From NCBI GenBank assembly GCA_025451425.1, contig JANWKK010000065.1:1-23455 (forward strand): a stretch of 23,455 bases of DNA, read 5' to 3'. Shown here in pieces: positions 8,344-16,098 of the stretch (positions are counted from its first letter, which is position 1; each line of letters starts with the position of its first letter). The notes below the pieces were generated by a model, which did no database searches, was not told the DNA's origin, and saw only the letters and a program-made list of their open reading frames with translations. The position numbers and the translations under genes are program-made. Origin of the DNA: Gemmatimonadaceae bacterium (GTDB lineage: Bacteria; Gemmatimonadota; Gemmatimonadetes; Gemmatimonadales; Gemmatimonadaceae).

Positions 8344-8823
8344 ATGTCTCATGAAAGGAGGAGTCAGCGCGCCGCACCGAACGCGGCCGACCTACATCCT
8401 ACGCGTCGCACCGGCTTCACGCTGGCTGAGCTGTTCGTCGTCCTTGCCGTTCTGGGCGTGCTGCTCGGCATTGCTGTCTCGCGCATCGGCGCGGCGACTG
8501 ACCGGGCCGCGACCGAATCGGCTACAGCCGAAGCGGCGACGGTCTTTCAATCCGCGCGCAACGCCGCGATCTATCGCCGCTCGCCAGTCGCCGTCTTCAT
8601 CGACACTCTGAGGGCGACACTCGTGTCGCGAGCGGACAGTGAACTGCTGGTTCGCCGCGACCTTTGGCTGAGCTATCGGGTGCAGCTCTCGGCAACGAGG
8701 GATTCCATGGCCTTCGATGCTCGGGGACTGGGAATCGGCGCCGCGAATCTGAGCCTCGTTGTGCGACGTGGCCGCTTCGCCGACACGCTGTTCGTATCAA
8801 GGCTCGGACGGCTCCGCCACTGA
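8344..8823 (+). CDS. Type IV pilin / GspH-like pseudopilin
   Basis: This 159-residue protein carries a type III (prepilin) leader: a basic stretch ending PTRRTG, followed by FTLAELFVVLAVLGVLLGIAV. Prepilin peptidase would cleave between Gly and Phe at about residue 24/25; Glu at +5 of the mature protein is present. The hydrophobic helix would anchor it in the inner membrane before assembly. The rest resembles the GspH/FimT minor-pilin domain: an alternating beta region with RNAAIYRRSPVAVFI and an SMAFDARGLG segment typical of the C-terminal sheet. Minor pilins prime assembly of type IV pili or type II secretion pseudopili. No other pilus gene is nearby, so it is an orphan in this window. AAAGGAGG lies just downstream of the assigned ATG and no start follows it, so the start is not decided by a ribosome-binding site. 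Confidence 0.78.
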   Translation: MSHERRSQRAAPNAADLHPTRRTGFTLAELFVVLAVLGVLLGIAVSRIGAATDRAATESATAEAATVFQSARNAAIYRRSPVAVFIDTLRATLVSRADSELLVRRDLWLSYRVQLSATRDSMAFDARGLGIGAANLSLVVRRGRFADTLFVSRLGRLRH

Positions 8824-9001
8824 ATGGGCACCCGCGCGCCTAAACCGCTAGCTCCAAGCCGAAACGCGACACAATTTGCGGAATATCGATTGGGGATCGT
8901 GAGATCCATCACATGGATTTCCGTTTCAGTCGATCCGTTGTTCAGTAGAGCAAACGCCTGATGTGACTTACCCGCCGAGGGGGTGGGTTATAGCAAAGGA
9001 C

Positions 9002-9541
9002 ATGAGCGACGATGCCGCCGACGTGCAGCGCGTGCTGTCTGGCGATGTTGATGCTTACGCGAAGCTCGTCGATCGGTACTATGATCGGTGCGCTCGCTTT
9101 GCAATGCGAATGCTGGGCGACCGCGACGACGCGGAGGATGCTTTACAGTCGACCTTCCTTCGCGCCTATCGTGCGCTTGGTAGGTATCAGGAGCGAGACC
9201 GGTTCAGCGCGTGGTTGTACCGGATCCTCGTCAATCAGTGCCGCAGTATCGCTGCTCGCCGGTCGCACCGCGAGCGCGTGTTCGTGCGCGAAGAGGCGTT
9301 GCTGCTGAACGCTCCGGACAAGACACCGGCTTGGTCAGGTGAAGACGAGGAGTTTGTTCAGCGTGTTCTAAACGAATTGGACCCGCTGTTGCGTGAAGCG
9401 TTTTTGCTCAAGTATGTCGAAGAGCTGAGCTACGAGGAGATGGCGGCGCTCACTGGCGCTGGTGTCTCCGCCCTCAAAATGCGGGTCAAGCGCGCGTGCG
9501 ATAGGCTACGCGAGCGGTGGGAGCGAATCCGGGATGACTGA
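9002..9541 (+). CDS. ECF (sigma-70 family) RNA polymerase sigma factor
   Basis: This is a 179-residue sigma factor of the extracytoplasmic-function type, having only regions 2 and 4. Region 2 spans about residues 10-85: YAKLVDRYYDRCARFAMRML, then DRDDAEDALQSTFLRAYRAL (the core-polymerase and -10 contacts) and FSAWLYRILVNQC. Region 4 spans about 120-172: LDPLLREAFLLKYVEELSYE with the helix-turn-helix EEMAALTGAGVSALKMRVKRA for -35 recognition. ATG 9002 is chosen over GTG 8963, since the extra 13 residues are unlike the family. Its stop overlaps the start of the next gene (ATGACTGA), so it is translationally coupled to the putative membrane regulator that follows. ECF genes often autoregulate; no convincing ECF -35 is seen upstream. 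The target regulon is unknown. Confidence 0.9.
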   Translation: MSDDAADVQRVLSGDVDAYAKLVDRYYDRCARFAMRMLGDRDDAEDALQSTFLRAYRALGRYQERDRFSAWLYRILVNQCRSIAARRSHRERVFVREEALLLNAPDKTPAWSGEDEEFVQRVLNELDPLLREAFLLKYVEELSYEEMAALTGAGVSALKMRVKRACDRLRERWERIRDD

Positions 9542-10145
9542 TCAACTCGACCCTTATGTGGATTGGATAGCGCGCGAAGCACGTCGCCCGGTCGCCGTCG
9601 ATCCGATGGCGGTCGAGCGCGTGATGGCGCGTGTTCGCCTCGAAGCTCCGCCCGCGGTTCGCTTCGCGCGGTGGCGTTGGCTCGTTGAGCCTCGCTCGCT
9701 TCCGCTTTCGCCAGTGGTCGGTGCCGCACTCGCTGCAGGGCTCATTGGCATCGGCGTCTTTTTCGGACATTCGATTATCGATCGGGGCAGTCTGATTCGG
9801 ACTGGACAGTCGACGACTGTTGTCGGACTTCGGCCCCCGCTCGCCCCTTCTGTTCATGATACGGTCATCAAGTTCGTGCTTGTCGAGCCCCATGCGTCCA
9901 CCGTCGCTGTCGTCGGGGACTTCAACAACTGGGACGCGCAGGCCACTCCGATGACGCGCACGCCGACGGGTGGAACGTGGAGTGTCGCCATTCCACTTCG
10001 GCCAGGCCGGCACATCTACGCTTTCGTAGTGAATGGCGCGAATGGCACCACCCAGTGGGTGGCCGACCCGACGGCACCACTGGCTCCCGAGGACGGTCTC
10101 GGTGCGCCAAATTCGGTCGTCCTCGTTGGAGGATCTGCGTCGTGA
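9534..10145 (+). CDS. Membrane-anchored glycogen-binding-like (CBM48/AMPK1-type) protein, candidate anti-sigma factor
   Basis: This 203-residue protein starts at ATG 9534 inside the sigma gene (8-base overlap), the arrangement seen for sigma/anti-sigma pairs. Residues 1-55 are hydrophilic and probably cytoplasmic, with no zinc-binding HxxxCxxC. About 58-78 form one membrane segment (SPVVGAALAAGLIGIGVFFG). After a linker, about 112-200 form an E-set/AMPK1-type carbohydrate-binding domain: VAVVGDFNNWD (127-134 core), a TWSVAIPL strand, then PGRHIYAFVVNG and WVADPTAP, closely matching glycogen-binding modules. The topology puts this domain in the periplasm. The inference is that it senses a glycan or an envelope partner and controls the sigma factor; neither is proven. 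The next gene starts in a GTGA overlap with this stop. Confidence 0.8.
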   Translation: MTDQLDPYVDWIAREARRPVAVDPMAVERVMARVRLEAPPAVRFARWRWLVEPRSLPLSPVVGAALAAGLIGIGVFFGHSIIDRGSLIRTGQSTTVVGLRPPLAPSVHDTVIKFVLVEPHASTVAVVGDFNNWDAQATPMTRTPTGGTWSVAIPLRPGRHIYAFVVNGANGTTQWVADPTAPLAPEDGLGAPNSVVLVGGSAS

Positions 10146-10813
10146 CGCTGGTGAGCTCGAGAGGTTCTCGCGTAGTCGTCTGCGCTGCTACGATGTTGCT
10201 GGGAGCGTTACAACCGCTCGCGCTCATCGCTCAGGACCCCGACCCGCTCTCGCGTCTCGATCCGCAGACGCGCTTCAACGTCGAGCTGATCATCGATTCG
10301 GCGCGTGTATCGGGCGTTCCGACTCGACCGCTGATGCTCTTGGCGCTCGAGGGTCAGGCGAAGCACGTCGACAATCGGCACATCATTGCCGCCGTGCGCT
10401 CCACGTTCCACCGTTTCCTGGATGTCAGGGTGGCGCTGGGCTCCACATTGAGCGAGTCCGAAGTGACGGCAGCGGCATCGGCGCTCCAAGCCGGCGTTCC
10501 GCTCGAAGGGCTCGCGAAATTCCGTAGTGAGCGAAATGGTCGACCGTTGCTGCGTGCGCTTGTGACGCTCACGGATCTGATTCAGCGCGGCGTTCCCGTG
10601 TCGGAGGCGTCCTCTGCCATACTCCAGCTGTGGTCGCGCGGCGCTGGAGAATCTGACATCTATGGGTTGTGGAAAAGCGTCGACGAAGACATACATTCTG
10701 GGCAGAATCCGGGAGCCGCGCTTCAGCAACGCATGCGCGAAGTTCCCGCCCATGTGACGCCCGGAAGCAAACTGCCGCCAGCGTCACAGGAGCCGGATAA
10801 CCCGAGCTCGTAG
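10142..10813 (+). CDS. Secreted protein of unknown function in the ECF operon
   Basis: I do not recognise the family. Starting at GTG 10142, which overlaps the preceding stop as GTGA, the product is 223 residues. The first ~30 residues form a signal peptide (basic SSRGSR, hydrophobic VVVCAATMLLGALQPLALIA, then QDPDP). The rest is mainly helical, with helices such as TRFNVELIIDSARVSG, NRHIIAAVRSTFHRFLDVRV and RALVTLTDLIQRGV, and a Pro/Ser-rich end. A repeated theme of small residues with 'GVP' turns (GVPTRPL, GVPLEGL, GVPVSEA) suggests three helical-hairpin repeats. The coupling to the sigma factor and to two glycogen-binding-like proteins suggests a periplasmic component of the same system. 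The longer frame upstream overlaps the previous gene in a different frame and is not credible. Confidence 0.7.
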   Translation: MTLVSSRGSRVVVCAATMLLGALQPLALIAQDPDPLSRLDPQTRFNVELIIDSARVSGVPTRPLMLLALEGQAKHVDNRHIIAAVRSTFHRFLDVRVALGSTLSESEVTAAASALQAGVPLEGLAKFRSERNGRPLLRALVTLTDLIQRGVPVSEASSAILQLWSRGAGESDIYGLWKSVDEDIHSGQNPGAALQQRMREVPAHVTPGSKLPPASQEPDNPSS

Positions 10814-10818
10814 GTGTC

Positions 10819-12069
10819 ATGACCGAGCGGAAGGCCGCGATCGTCGCGCTCACGTTTGTGTTGCTCGCTCCGCAAGGAGTGTCGGCACAGATCGCGTCGA
10901 AGGTCGAAGCCGGCTCGATTACGACGCAGCAGGATGGCGAGGTTCCATCGAGCGTGTTCAGCGTCGCTCCGGGCATTCGCGTCGATCTTCCCTACCTCGC
11001 GCTCGCCGCGCACGGATCGGCGTGGCTCACCGGGCAGCAATGGCAGATTGCCGACGGTACGATCTCGGGCAATCTCATCTCGCCGGTGTACAATCACTTC
11101 CGCGCCGAAGTAATCGGCAACGCGAGCCGAGCATTCTTCGACCAGTCGCTCGAAAACGACCAGGTCGACGGGCAGGCCCGATTGCACATGCTCTTCTCGC
11201 AGAACAGCGGGATCTGGTTCGGCGGTGGTGTGGCGCGTCCGTGGCGTATCGCGGTCGTTTCGGCTGTCGACGTCACCGGCGGCGGCGCGTGGGCGAAGCT
11301 TGGCGACGCGATGCTGAGTGGCACGTTCACGAATTTCTTCTTTACGAAGGTCGCCGCGACGCGCGACTCGTCAGGCGCGACCGAGGCATGCGGAACACAC
11401 AATGATCCGCTCGCCCTCAGCTCTGGCGCGTCTTCGCTCTCGAGTTCGGCCGCGAATGCGCCGGTCAACGATTGTCGCCGCCAGTCGCGGTTCAGCGACG
11501 TCGAAGGCTCGGTGAATTGGGCGTTCGGCTGGCTCGAGCTCACCGGCCAGGCGGGATATCGCTTTGGTGACTCTTATGATGTCACGCCTGACTCGCGTCG
11601 TTGGGCAGCCGGGACCGCGGTCCTCTGGATCACCAACCGCATCGCCGCCGTCATGGGCGGCGGCCGCGTTCCCGCGAATCCGTCTCGCGGCCTACCCGCG
11701 CGGAACTACACGAACTTCGGCATGATGCTCTCGACGAGCTCGATCCCGAGAACGACGGTTCCAGTGGCACCGCGAACGCTCGCGGCGGTGCGAGACTTCG
11801 AGGTTCGTTCGCTCGCCACCGGCACTCAGAAGATCACGGTGCGCGTCGGCGGTGTCGAAACGGTCGAAGTGATGGGCGACTTCAGCGACTGGACGCCGCT
11901 CGTGCTCATGCGTCGTGGCCGCGACATGTGGGATATCACGCTTCCGGGGTCGGCCGGCGTTCACGAGATCAATCTGCGCCTCGACGGCGGAGCCTGGCTC
12001 GCACCCCCGGGATTGCCAACCCGGCGCGACAACTTCAACGGCGACGTCGGCCTGCTTGTAGTACCCTGA
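10819..12069 (+). CDS. Outer-membrane-type beta protein with C-terminal glycogen-binding-like domain
   Basis: This 416-residue protein begins with a signal peptide (MTERKAAIVALTFVLLAPQGVSA) and starts 5 bases after the preceding stop. About 25-320 consists of alternating, aromatic-ended strands with Gly-rich turns (FGGGVARPWRIAVVSAVDV, WLELTGQAGYRFG, WAAGTAVLWITNRIAAVMGG), the look of an outer-membrane barrel or surface beta-structure; a ~40-residue Ser-rich loop with two Cys lies near 195-225. The C-terminus, about 335-416, is a second E-set/AMPK1-type module with the VEVMGDFSDWTP core, WDITLPG and HEINLRLDGG, paralogous to the module in the candidate anti-sigma factor two genes upstream. 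It could be the surface end of an envelope sensor. The 3' end overlaps the convergent glycosyltransferase gene by 35 bases. Confidence 0.72.
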   Translation: MTERKAAIVALTFVLLAPQGVSAQIASKVEAGSITTQQDGEVPSSVFSVAPGIRVDLPYLALAAHGSAWLTGQQWQIADGTISGNLISPVYNHFRAEVIGNASRAFFDQSLENDQVDGQARLHMLFSQNSGIWFGGGVARPWRIAVVSAVDVTGGGAWAKLGDAMLSGTFTNFFFTKVAATRDSSGATEACGTHNDPLALSSGASSLSSSAANAPVNDCRRQSRFSDVEGSVNWAFGWLELTGQAGYRFGDSYDVTPDSRRWAAGTAVLWITNRIAAVMGGGRVPANPSRGLPARNYTNFGMMLSTSSIPRTTVPVAPRTLAAVRDFEVRSLATGTQKITVRVGGVETVEVMGDFSDWTPLVLMRRGRDMWDITLPGSAGVHEINLRLDGGAWLAPPGLPTRRDNFNGDVGLLVVP

Positions 12070-13810
12070 GCGAATCAGCAGGCGTAGTCGAGCGCGAGAG
12101 CTCCTCCTTGCGCGGTACGTTCATCGGCGTGAGCGTCCAGCTCGTCTCGTCGAACAGATAAGGCACTCGATCCGGCGCAAGCGCGAGGAGTCTCGCGTTG
12201 TCTTCACCGCGATCATACACCGTCCACACGGGCGCTCGCTCCAGATCGGGGACGTTTCTCACGAGGCTCAAGCCGTCCGGGTGCTTGTCCGCGTAGTGCA
12301 CGAAGACAATCGCCCGCGGGTCGGAGATCTGCCCGACGAGTTGCTCGAACGCGTCATAGAACGAGTGGTCCTGCCCCAGCGTCACCTTCACCTGCCGCGT
12401 GACGCCAACGGCTGCCACCAAGCCGGCGACGCCAATGATCAGCGTCGCCGTCGCCAACCGGCGACCGTCGGTGGCGATCGGCGATGTCAGGGCGGTCCGA
12501 ATCGCGCCGACGGTCCGCGTTAGGCCCGTCGACCCGGCAGTCGCGCTTTCAGTTGGAACGCTCTTGACGTTGAACGCCCACATGAACACCCGCGTCATGC
12601 CTAACGCGATGAGGAACGCGAGGACGGGCGTGCACTCGACGTAGTACATCGTCCACCACGCCGGATGGGCGTACGAGAGATACAGGACGAATTGCGCGAC
12701 GAATGCCGCGAGCGCAATCCAGCCTTCCAGCGTCAGCGCGACAAGACCAATCAGCGCAAAGAGGCGTAATCCGCCGCGCCATTCGTAGAATGCGTCGCGA
12801 TCGATCATCTTGATCCGCGCCCACGCGATGCTCGGCAACGCCGAGATCTTGTGGTGAAGGTGCTCTTGATAGAACGCGTACTGAATCCGAAGCAGATCGT
12901 GCGGCAAACGCGGGCTCGGCCGATCGGAGGCGCTCGAGGCGAAGCCCGGCTTGTCGAACGGCACGTACAGCTTGGTATAGAACGTCAGCGGCATGACGCG
13001 CGGGTCGCCCATCGTGCGCCAGTTCCAGAGCGGAATGATAGCGAGAATCAAGACTGCGACGCTCACAGCCGGTGCCAGATCACGCCATGCACGGTGCGAC
13101 CGGCAACGCCATAAGACAACGCTCAACGCGACAACTCCGAGTGCGAGCCCAGTCACGGGGCGCGTGATCATGCACCAGGCGACGGCTGCCGCGGCGATGG
13201 CGAGCCACTTCCGACCGTCTCCGTCGCGCCAACGCAGAATGCCCCACCATGTGATCAGCCACGCCAGGCCGGTAAGACTCTCGGACATGTAATTGGCGTG
13301 GTAGTAGATGTTCGGAAACGAGGACTGCCACACAATCCAGGTGAGCAGAGCGACCGCTCCACCGGCGGCGCGACGCGCGAGGACAAACATCAGGGCGCCA
13401 GCGCAAGCATTCATGATCACCACCGGCAAACCTGGCAGACCGACCAGCACGCCGAGCGTGAGCAGAAGCGAGTTTCCTGGCGGATACTTCGACGCCAGCA
13501 TTCCGTCAACGAGTACGTGAAGCTGCTCGAAGAACTCGGGAATCGGCGGCGCAACGCCCGTCCATCGCAAATGGGCGAAGAGCTGCGCCTGCAGCAGATA
13601 TGCGGACTCGTCGTGGATGACCGGCGTTCGGGTGAGCGCGCCCCAGATCCAGAGGCATACGAGGCCGGAGGTCACTCCGGCGACGGCGGGGGCCCAGCGG
13701 CTGTTTAGTGCTCGCTCAACACCGCTCGTATTGAATGCGGGCAGGAGCCGCGCCGCGAGAACGGCGAGCGCGAACGCAACGAGCGCGACCCAGGGCGACA
13801 GTCCGAGCAT
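12035..13810 (-). CDS. Polytopic membrane glycosyltransferase (GT39/ArnT-like, GT-C fold)
   Basis: About 591 residues with a dozen or more hydrophobic segments (WVALVAFALAVLAARLLPA, GLALGVVALSVVLWR, DLAPAVSVAVLILAIIPLW and others). The first extracytoplasmic loop carries TPVIHDESAYLLQAQLF, in which the Asp-Glu pair sits where GT-C polyprenyl-phosphate-sugar transferases hold their catalytic acid, and SKYPPGNSLLL resembles the later loop motif of ArnT/PMT proteins. A soluble C-terminal domain (about 480-591) contains IVFVHYADKHPDG. It probably transfers a sugar from a polyprenyl-phosphate donor to a lipid or protein at the outer face of the inner membrane; donor and acceptor are unknown. ATG 13810 is used; GTG 13840 would add 10 residues and also lacks a good ribosome-binding site. 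The 3' end overlaps the convergent operon by 35 bases. Confidence 0.72.
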   Translation of the reverse strand: MLGLSPWVALVAFALAVLAARLLPAFNTSGVERALNSRWAPAVAGVTSGLVCLWIWGALTRTPVIHDESAYLLQAQLFAHLRWTGVAPPIPEFFEQLHVLVDGMLASKYPPGNSLLLTLGVLVGLPGLPVVIMNACAGALMFVLARRAAGGAVALLTWIVWQSSFPNIYYHANYMSESLTGLAWLITWWGILRWRDGDGRKWLAIAAAAVAWCMITRPVTGLALGVVALSVVLWRCRSHRAWRDLAPAVSVAVLILAIIPLWNWRTMGDPRVMPLTFYTKLYVPFDKPGFASSASDRPSPRLPHDLLRIQYAFYQEHLHHKISALPSIAWARIKMIDRDAFYEWRGGLRLFALIGLVALTLEGWIALAAFVAQFVLYLSYAHPAWWTMYYVECTPVLAFLIALGMTRVFMWAFNVKSVPTESATAGSTGLTRTVGAIRTALTSPIATDGRRLATATLIIGVAGLVAAVGVTRQVKVTLGQDHSFYDAFEQLVGQISDPRAIVFVHYADKHPDGLSLVRNVPDLERAPVWTVYDRGEDNARLLALAPDRVPYLFDETSWTLTPMNVPRKEELSRSTTPADSLRVLQAGRRRR

Positions 13811-13853
13811 GGCTCCCTGATGACGAGCCAGGGCCGGCACACGTCAATGCCCG

Positions 13854-13873
13854 CGCCTGATCGCAGGCGTTTT
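13854..13873. other. Hairpin between helicase and glycosyltransferase genes
   Basis: CGCCTG / CAGGCG (6 bp, loop ATCG) is followed on the plus strand by TTTT. It looks like a terminator for plus-strand transcription, but both neighbouring genes run on the minus strand, where no T tract follows the stem. It may stop antisense transcription or simply be a weak minus-strand end after the DEAD-box gene stop at 13878. Confidence 0.35.
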
Positions 13874-13877
13874 GCCT

Positions 13878-15056
13878 TCAGTCTGCGGCGATCGTTCCGA
13901 AGTCGAAGCCAGGGACGGAAATGCGCGGGATCTCCTGGCCGATCACGCGTTCGATGCTGCGCACCATCGCGATCTCGTCCGGTGACATGAACGTGAACGC
14001 GTCGCCCTCGCTCGCCGCCCGTCCCGTTCGGCCGATGCGGTGGACGTAGTCTTCGGCTTGCTGCGGTACATCGTAGTTGATGACGTGCGTGATGCCGGAG
14101 ATGTCGAGCCCGCGCTGCGCGATGTCGGTCGCGACCAACACGCGCACGCGACCCGACTTGAAATCGTCGAGCGCGCGCGTCCGCTGCGGCTGCGTCTTGT
14201 CGGCGTGCATCGCCGTCGCACGAATCCCGTCGCGCTCCAGGTGCCTAACGACCCTGTCCGCGCCATGCTTCGTTCTGGTGAAAACGAGCACGGACTCCAT
14301 CGCTTCGCGCTTGAGCAGGTCCGCGAGCAACGCGCTCTTGCGCTCTCGCGGCACGGGGTAGACGTAATGTTTCACCGTGTTCGCTGCGGCCGAGCGACGC
14401 CCGACCTGCACGACGATCGGCTTGCGCAGATACTTTCTCGCGAGCGCCTCGACTTCGGGCGGCATGGTGGCGCTGAAGAGCAACGTTTGCCGGTACGCTG
14501 GAACGTTGCTCACGACGCGGCTGATCTGCGGCGCGAAACCCATGTCGAGCATACGGTCCGCTTCGTCGAGCACGAGGACCTCGAGATCCTCGAACGAGAC
14601 GTTTTCTCTCTCGAGATGGTCGATGAGCCGCCCTGGGGTCGCGACGACAACGTCGACACCCGCACGGAGCTGCTTCTCCTGCGGATCGAGGGGCACCCCG
14701 CCGTAGACGGAGGCGACGGCGAGCGGTGCATAACGAGCATAATTTCGAAAGCTCGACTCGACCTGAACGCACAGCTCGCGCGTCGGCGTGAGGATGAGCA
14801 CTCGAGTGCGCCGCGGTCCGCCGGAAAGCCGCTCGATGATCGGCAGCGTAAATGCGGCCGTCTTCCCGGTTCCCGTTTGGGCGAGGCCCATCAGATCCCG
14901 GCCCTTCAGAATGAGCGGAATTGCCTCGCGTTGAATGGGCGTCGGCTCTGCATAGCCCGCGTCGCGCACCGCCCTGATTACTTCGTCGCTGAGTCCGAGC
15001 GCGCCGAAAGCCGCTGCGGAGTCGATCGATTCTGCTTCGATTGTCGCTGTTGCCAT
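13878..15056 (-). CDS. DEAD-box ATP-dependent RNA helicase (RhlE-like)
   Basis: A 392-residue DEAD-box protein with every motif intact: Q-motif with F17 and GYAEPTPIQ ending at Q42, motif I AQTGTGKT (59-66), Ia PTREL (91-95), Ib ATPGR (139-143), II DEAD (164-167), III SAT (195-197), IV VLVFTRTK, V ATDIAQRGLD (309-318) and VI HRIGRTGR (339-346). It unwinds short RNA duplexes, probably in ribosome assembly or cold-stress mRNA handling. Unlike RhlE and CsdA it has almost no basic tail after the core, ending VPGFDFGTIAAD. ATG 15056 is preferred over the in-frame TTG three codons upstream because GGAG lies 4 bases before it. The ~115-base leader contains a strong hairpin (15136-15153) and could be subject to RNA-level control. 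Confidence 0.93.
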   Translation of the reverse strand: MATATIEAESIDSAAAFGALGLSDEVIRAVRDAGYAEPTPIQREAIPLILKGRDLMGLAQTGTGKTAAFTLPIIERLSGGPRRTRVLILTPTRELCVQVESSFRNYARYAPLAVASVYGGVPLDPQEKQLRAGVDVVVATPGRLIDHLERENVSFEDLEVLVLDEADRMLDMGFAPQISRVVSNVPAYRQTLLFSATMPPEVEALARKYLRKPIVVQVGRRSAAANTVKHYVYPVPRERKSALLADLLKREAMESVLVFTRTKHGADRVVRHLERDGIRATAMHADKTQPQRTRALDDFKSGRVRVLVATDIAQRGLDISGITHVINYDVPQQAEDYVHRIGRTGRAASEGDAFTFMSPDEIAMVRSIERVIGQEIPRISVPGFDFGTIAAD

Positions 15057-15135
15057 TGACTCCAACTCTCAACGCGTCGGGGCCGCACACCCAGAATCAC
15101 ACTGGCTCCCGGGACCGACGCTCACAAACACACAC

Positions 15136-15153
15136 GGGGCGCAGCGGCGCCCC
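15136..15153 (-). terminator. Probable terminator hairpin after the alpha/beta hydrolase gene
   Basis: GGGGCGC / GCGCCCC is a perfect 7-bp stem with a 4-base loop. On the minus strand it is followed by GTGTGTGTTTGTG, only a loose U-rich tail, so termination may be partial. It lies 20 bases past the hydrolase stop and 80 bases before the DEAD-box start, and could also be a leader structure for that gene. Confidence 0.5.
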
Positions 15154-15173
15154 GGAAACATGAACAATCCAAT

Positions 15174-16052
15174 CTAACCCATTGCAGCACTTGGCGCTAC
15201 GGAAATCTTCTCGCCGCGAAAGAAGCGGACGAGAATCTCGTTGAACTCGTCAGGGCATTCTTCGATGCCCAGGTGCCCTGCGCCGCGGATCGATACGACC
15301 GAGGCGTTAGGAATCACCGCAGCCCCCTGATCCGCACCCCGTATGAGACGATCGACCGTGCCCAGGATCACCAGCGTCGGTTGAGACACTTTTGCAAGCT
15401 CGCGGGCCGGGAGGGGCTCCCAGATAAATCGATCCACAAGCGACCGTACGGCGCGATAGTACTCTGTGAACTGCGAGGGCGCCCAATACTCGTCGACGAT
15501 CTGATCCGTGACGCGCCCTGGGTTACCATACGCTCCGCGCAGAAGCAGCGCCGTGACCCAGCGCGGTGGCAAGTAACGCGCGAAGCGTTCCGTGAAGCGC
15601 GGCGTGAGAAGATGCGCAATCGTGCGCAGCGGCACCGTCGTGAGTCCGACCGGAGCGGCCAGCGCGAGCCGGCGAACACGCGAGGGATGGGCGATCGCGA
15701 ATCGCAATGCGATGCTTCCGCCAAGCGAGTGGCCAACGACGTCCGCGCGCCTAACGCCGATGGCGTCGAGCAGTTCGCGCACGTCGGCAAGCAGGAGGTC
15801 GGTCCGGTAGTGATCGCGTCCGACCGGCTTATCCGAGAGCCCGTGGCCGCGGAGATCGAAGCTCAGTACGTGTCGGCCCGCGCGGGCCAGCGCGTGAAGC
15901 GCGAAGCGATATGTGTACGAGCACGCGCCCCAGCCGTGAATGAGCAGGACGGGTTCGTTAGACGACGCGCCGCATTCGAGCAGGCGGAGACGCACGCCGC
16001 TTTCGAGCGCTATCGTCCGCACCCGAACCGCGGGCACGCCGGCCGGATACAT
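15174..16052 (-). CDS. Alpha/beta hydrolase (serine nucleophile)
   Basis: About 292 residues from ATG 16052, with the full alpha/beta hydrolase layout: oxyanion-hole VLLIHGWGACSY, DLRGHGLSDKP after strand 4, and nucleophile elbow VVGHSLGGSIALRFA with Ser at about residue 109. LVILGTVDRLI supplies the acid Asp and GAGHLGIE the catalytic His. A helical lid (residues ~140-220) lies between core halves. This is an esterase, lipase or C-C hydrolase type; the substrate is not predictable. An alternative TTG start at 16085 adds 11 residues (MRVRGRLAPAE) and neither has a strong ribosome-binding site. The upstream gene ends at 16099, so the two form an operon; the shared role is unclear. Confidence 0.85.
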   Translation of the reverse strand: MYPAGVPAVRVRTIALESGVRLRLLECGASSNEPVLLIHGWGACSYTYRFALHALARAGRHVLSFDLRGHGLSDKPVGRDHYRTDLLLADVRELLDAIGVRRADVVGHSLGGSIALRFAIAHPSRVRRLALAAPVGLTTVPLRTIAHLLTPRFTERFARYLPPRWVTALLLRGAYGNPGRVTDQIVDEYWAPSQFTEYYRAVRSLVDRFIWEPLPARELAKVSQPTLVILGTVDRLIRGADQGAAVIPNASVVSIRGAGHLGIEECPDEFNEILVRFFRGEKISVAPSAAMG

Positions 16053-16098
16053 CTCGGCCGGCGCCAAACGTCCTCGTACGCGCAACGGCCGATTGTCG

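Noticed and set aside
8246..8377. N-terminal extension of the coiled-coil lipoprotein from GTG 8377
   Set aside because: It would bury the lipoprotein signal sequence, and its composition looks non-coding.
8904..8918. Inverted repeat ATCCAT-CAC-ATGGAT upstream of the sigma gene
   Set aside because: Only 6 bp, no link to a promoter could be shown; noted as a possible operator but too weak.
12528..12606. Possible integron attC site, because GCCTAAC and GTTAGGC match attC core sites and two copies lie 71 bases apart
   Set aside because: The order is GTTAGGC then GCCTAAC, the reverse of R''...R' in an attC, there is no imperfect palindrome between them, and they lie inside a glycosyltransferase gene. 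Other copies are scattered singly.
14040..15059. 339-codon plus-strand open frame opposite the DEAD-box gene
   Set aside because: Shadow of a gene with every helicase motif intact; the product is Arg-rich and without any recognisable fold.
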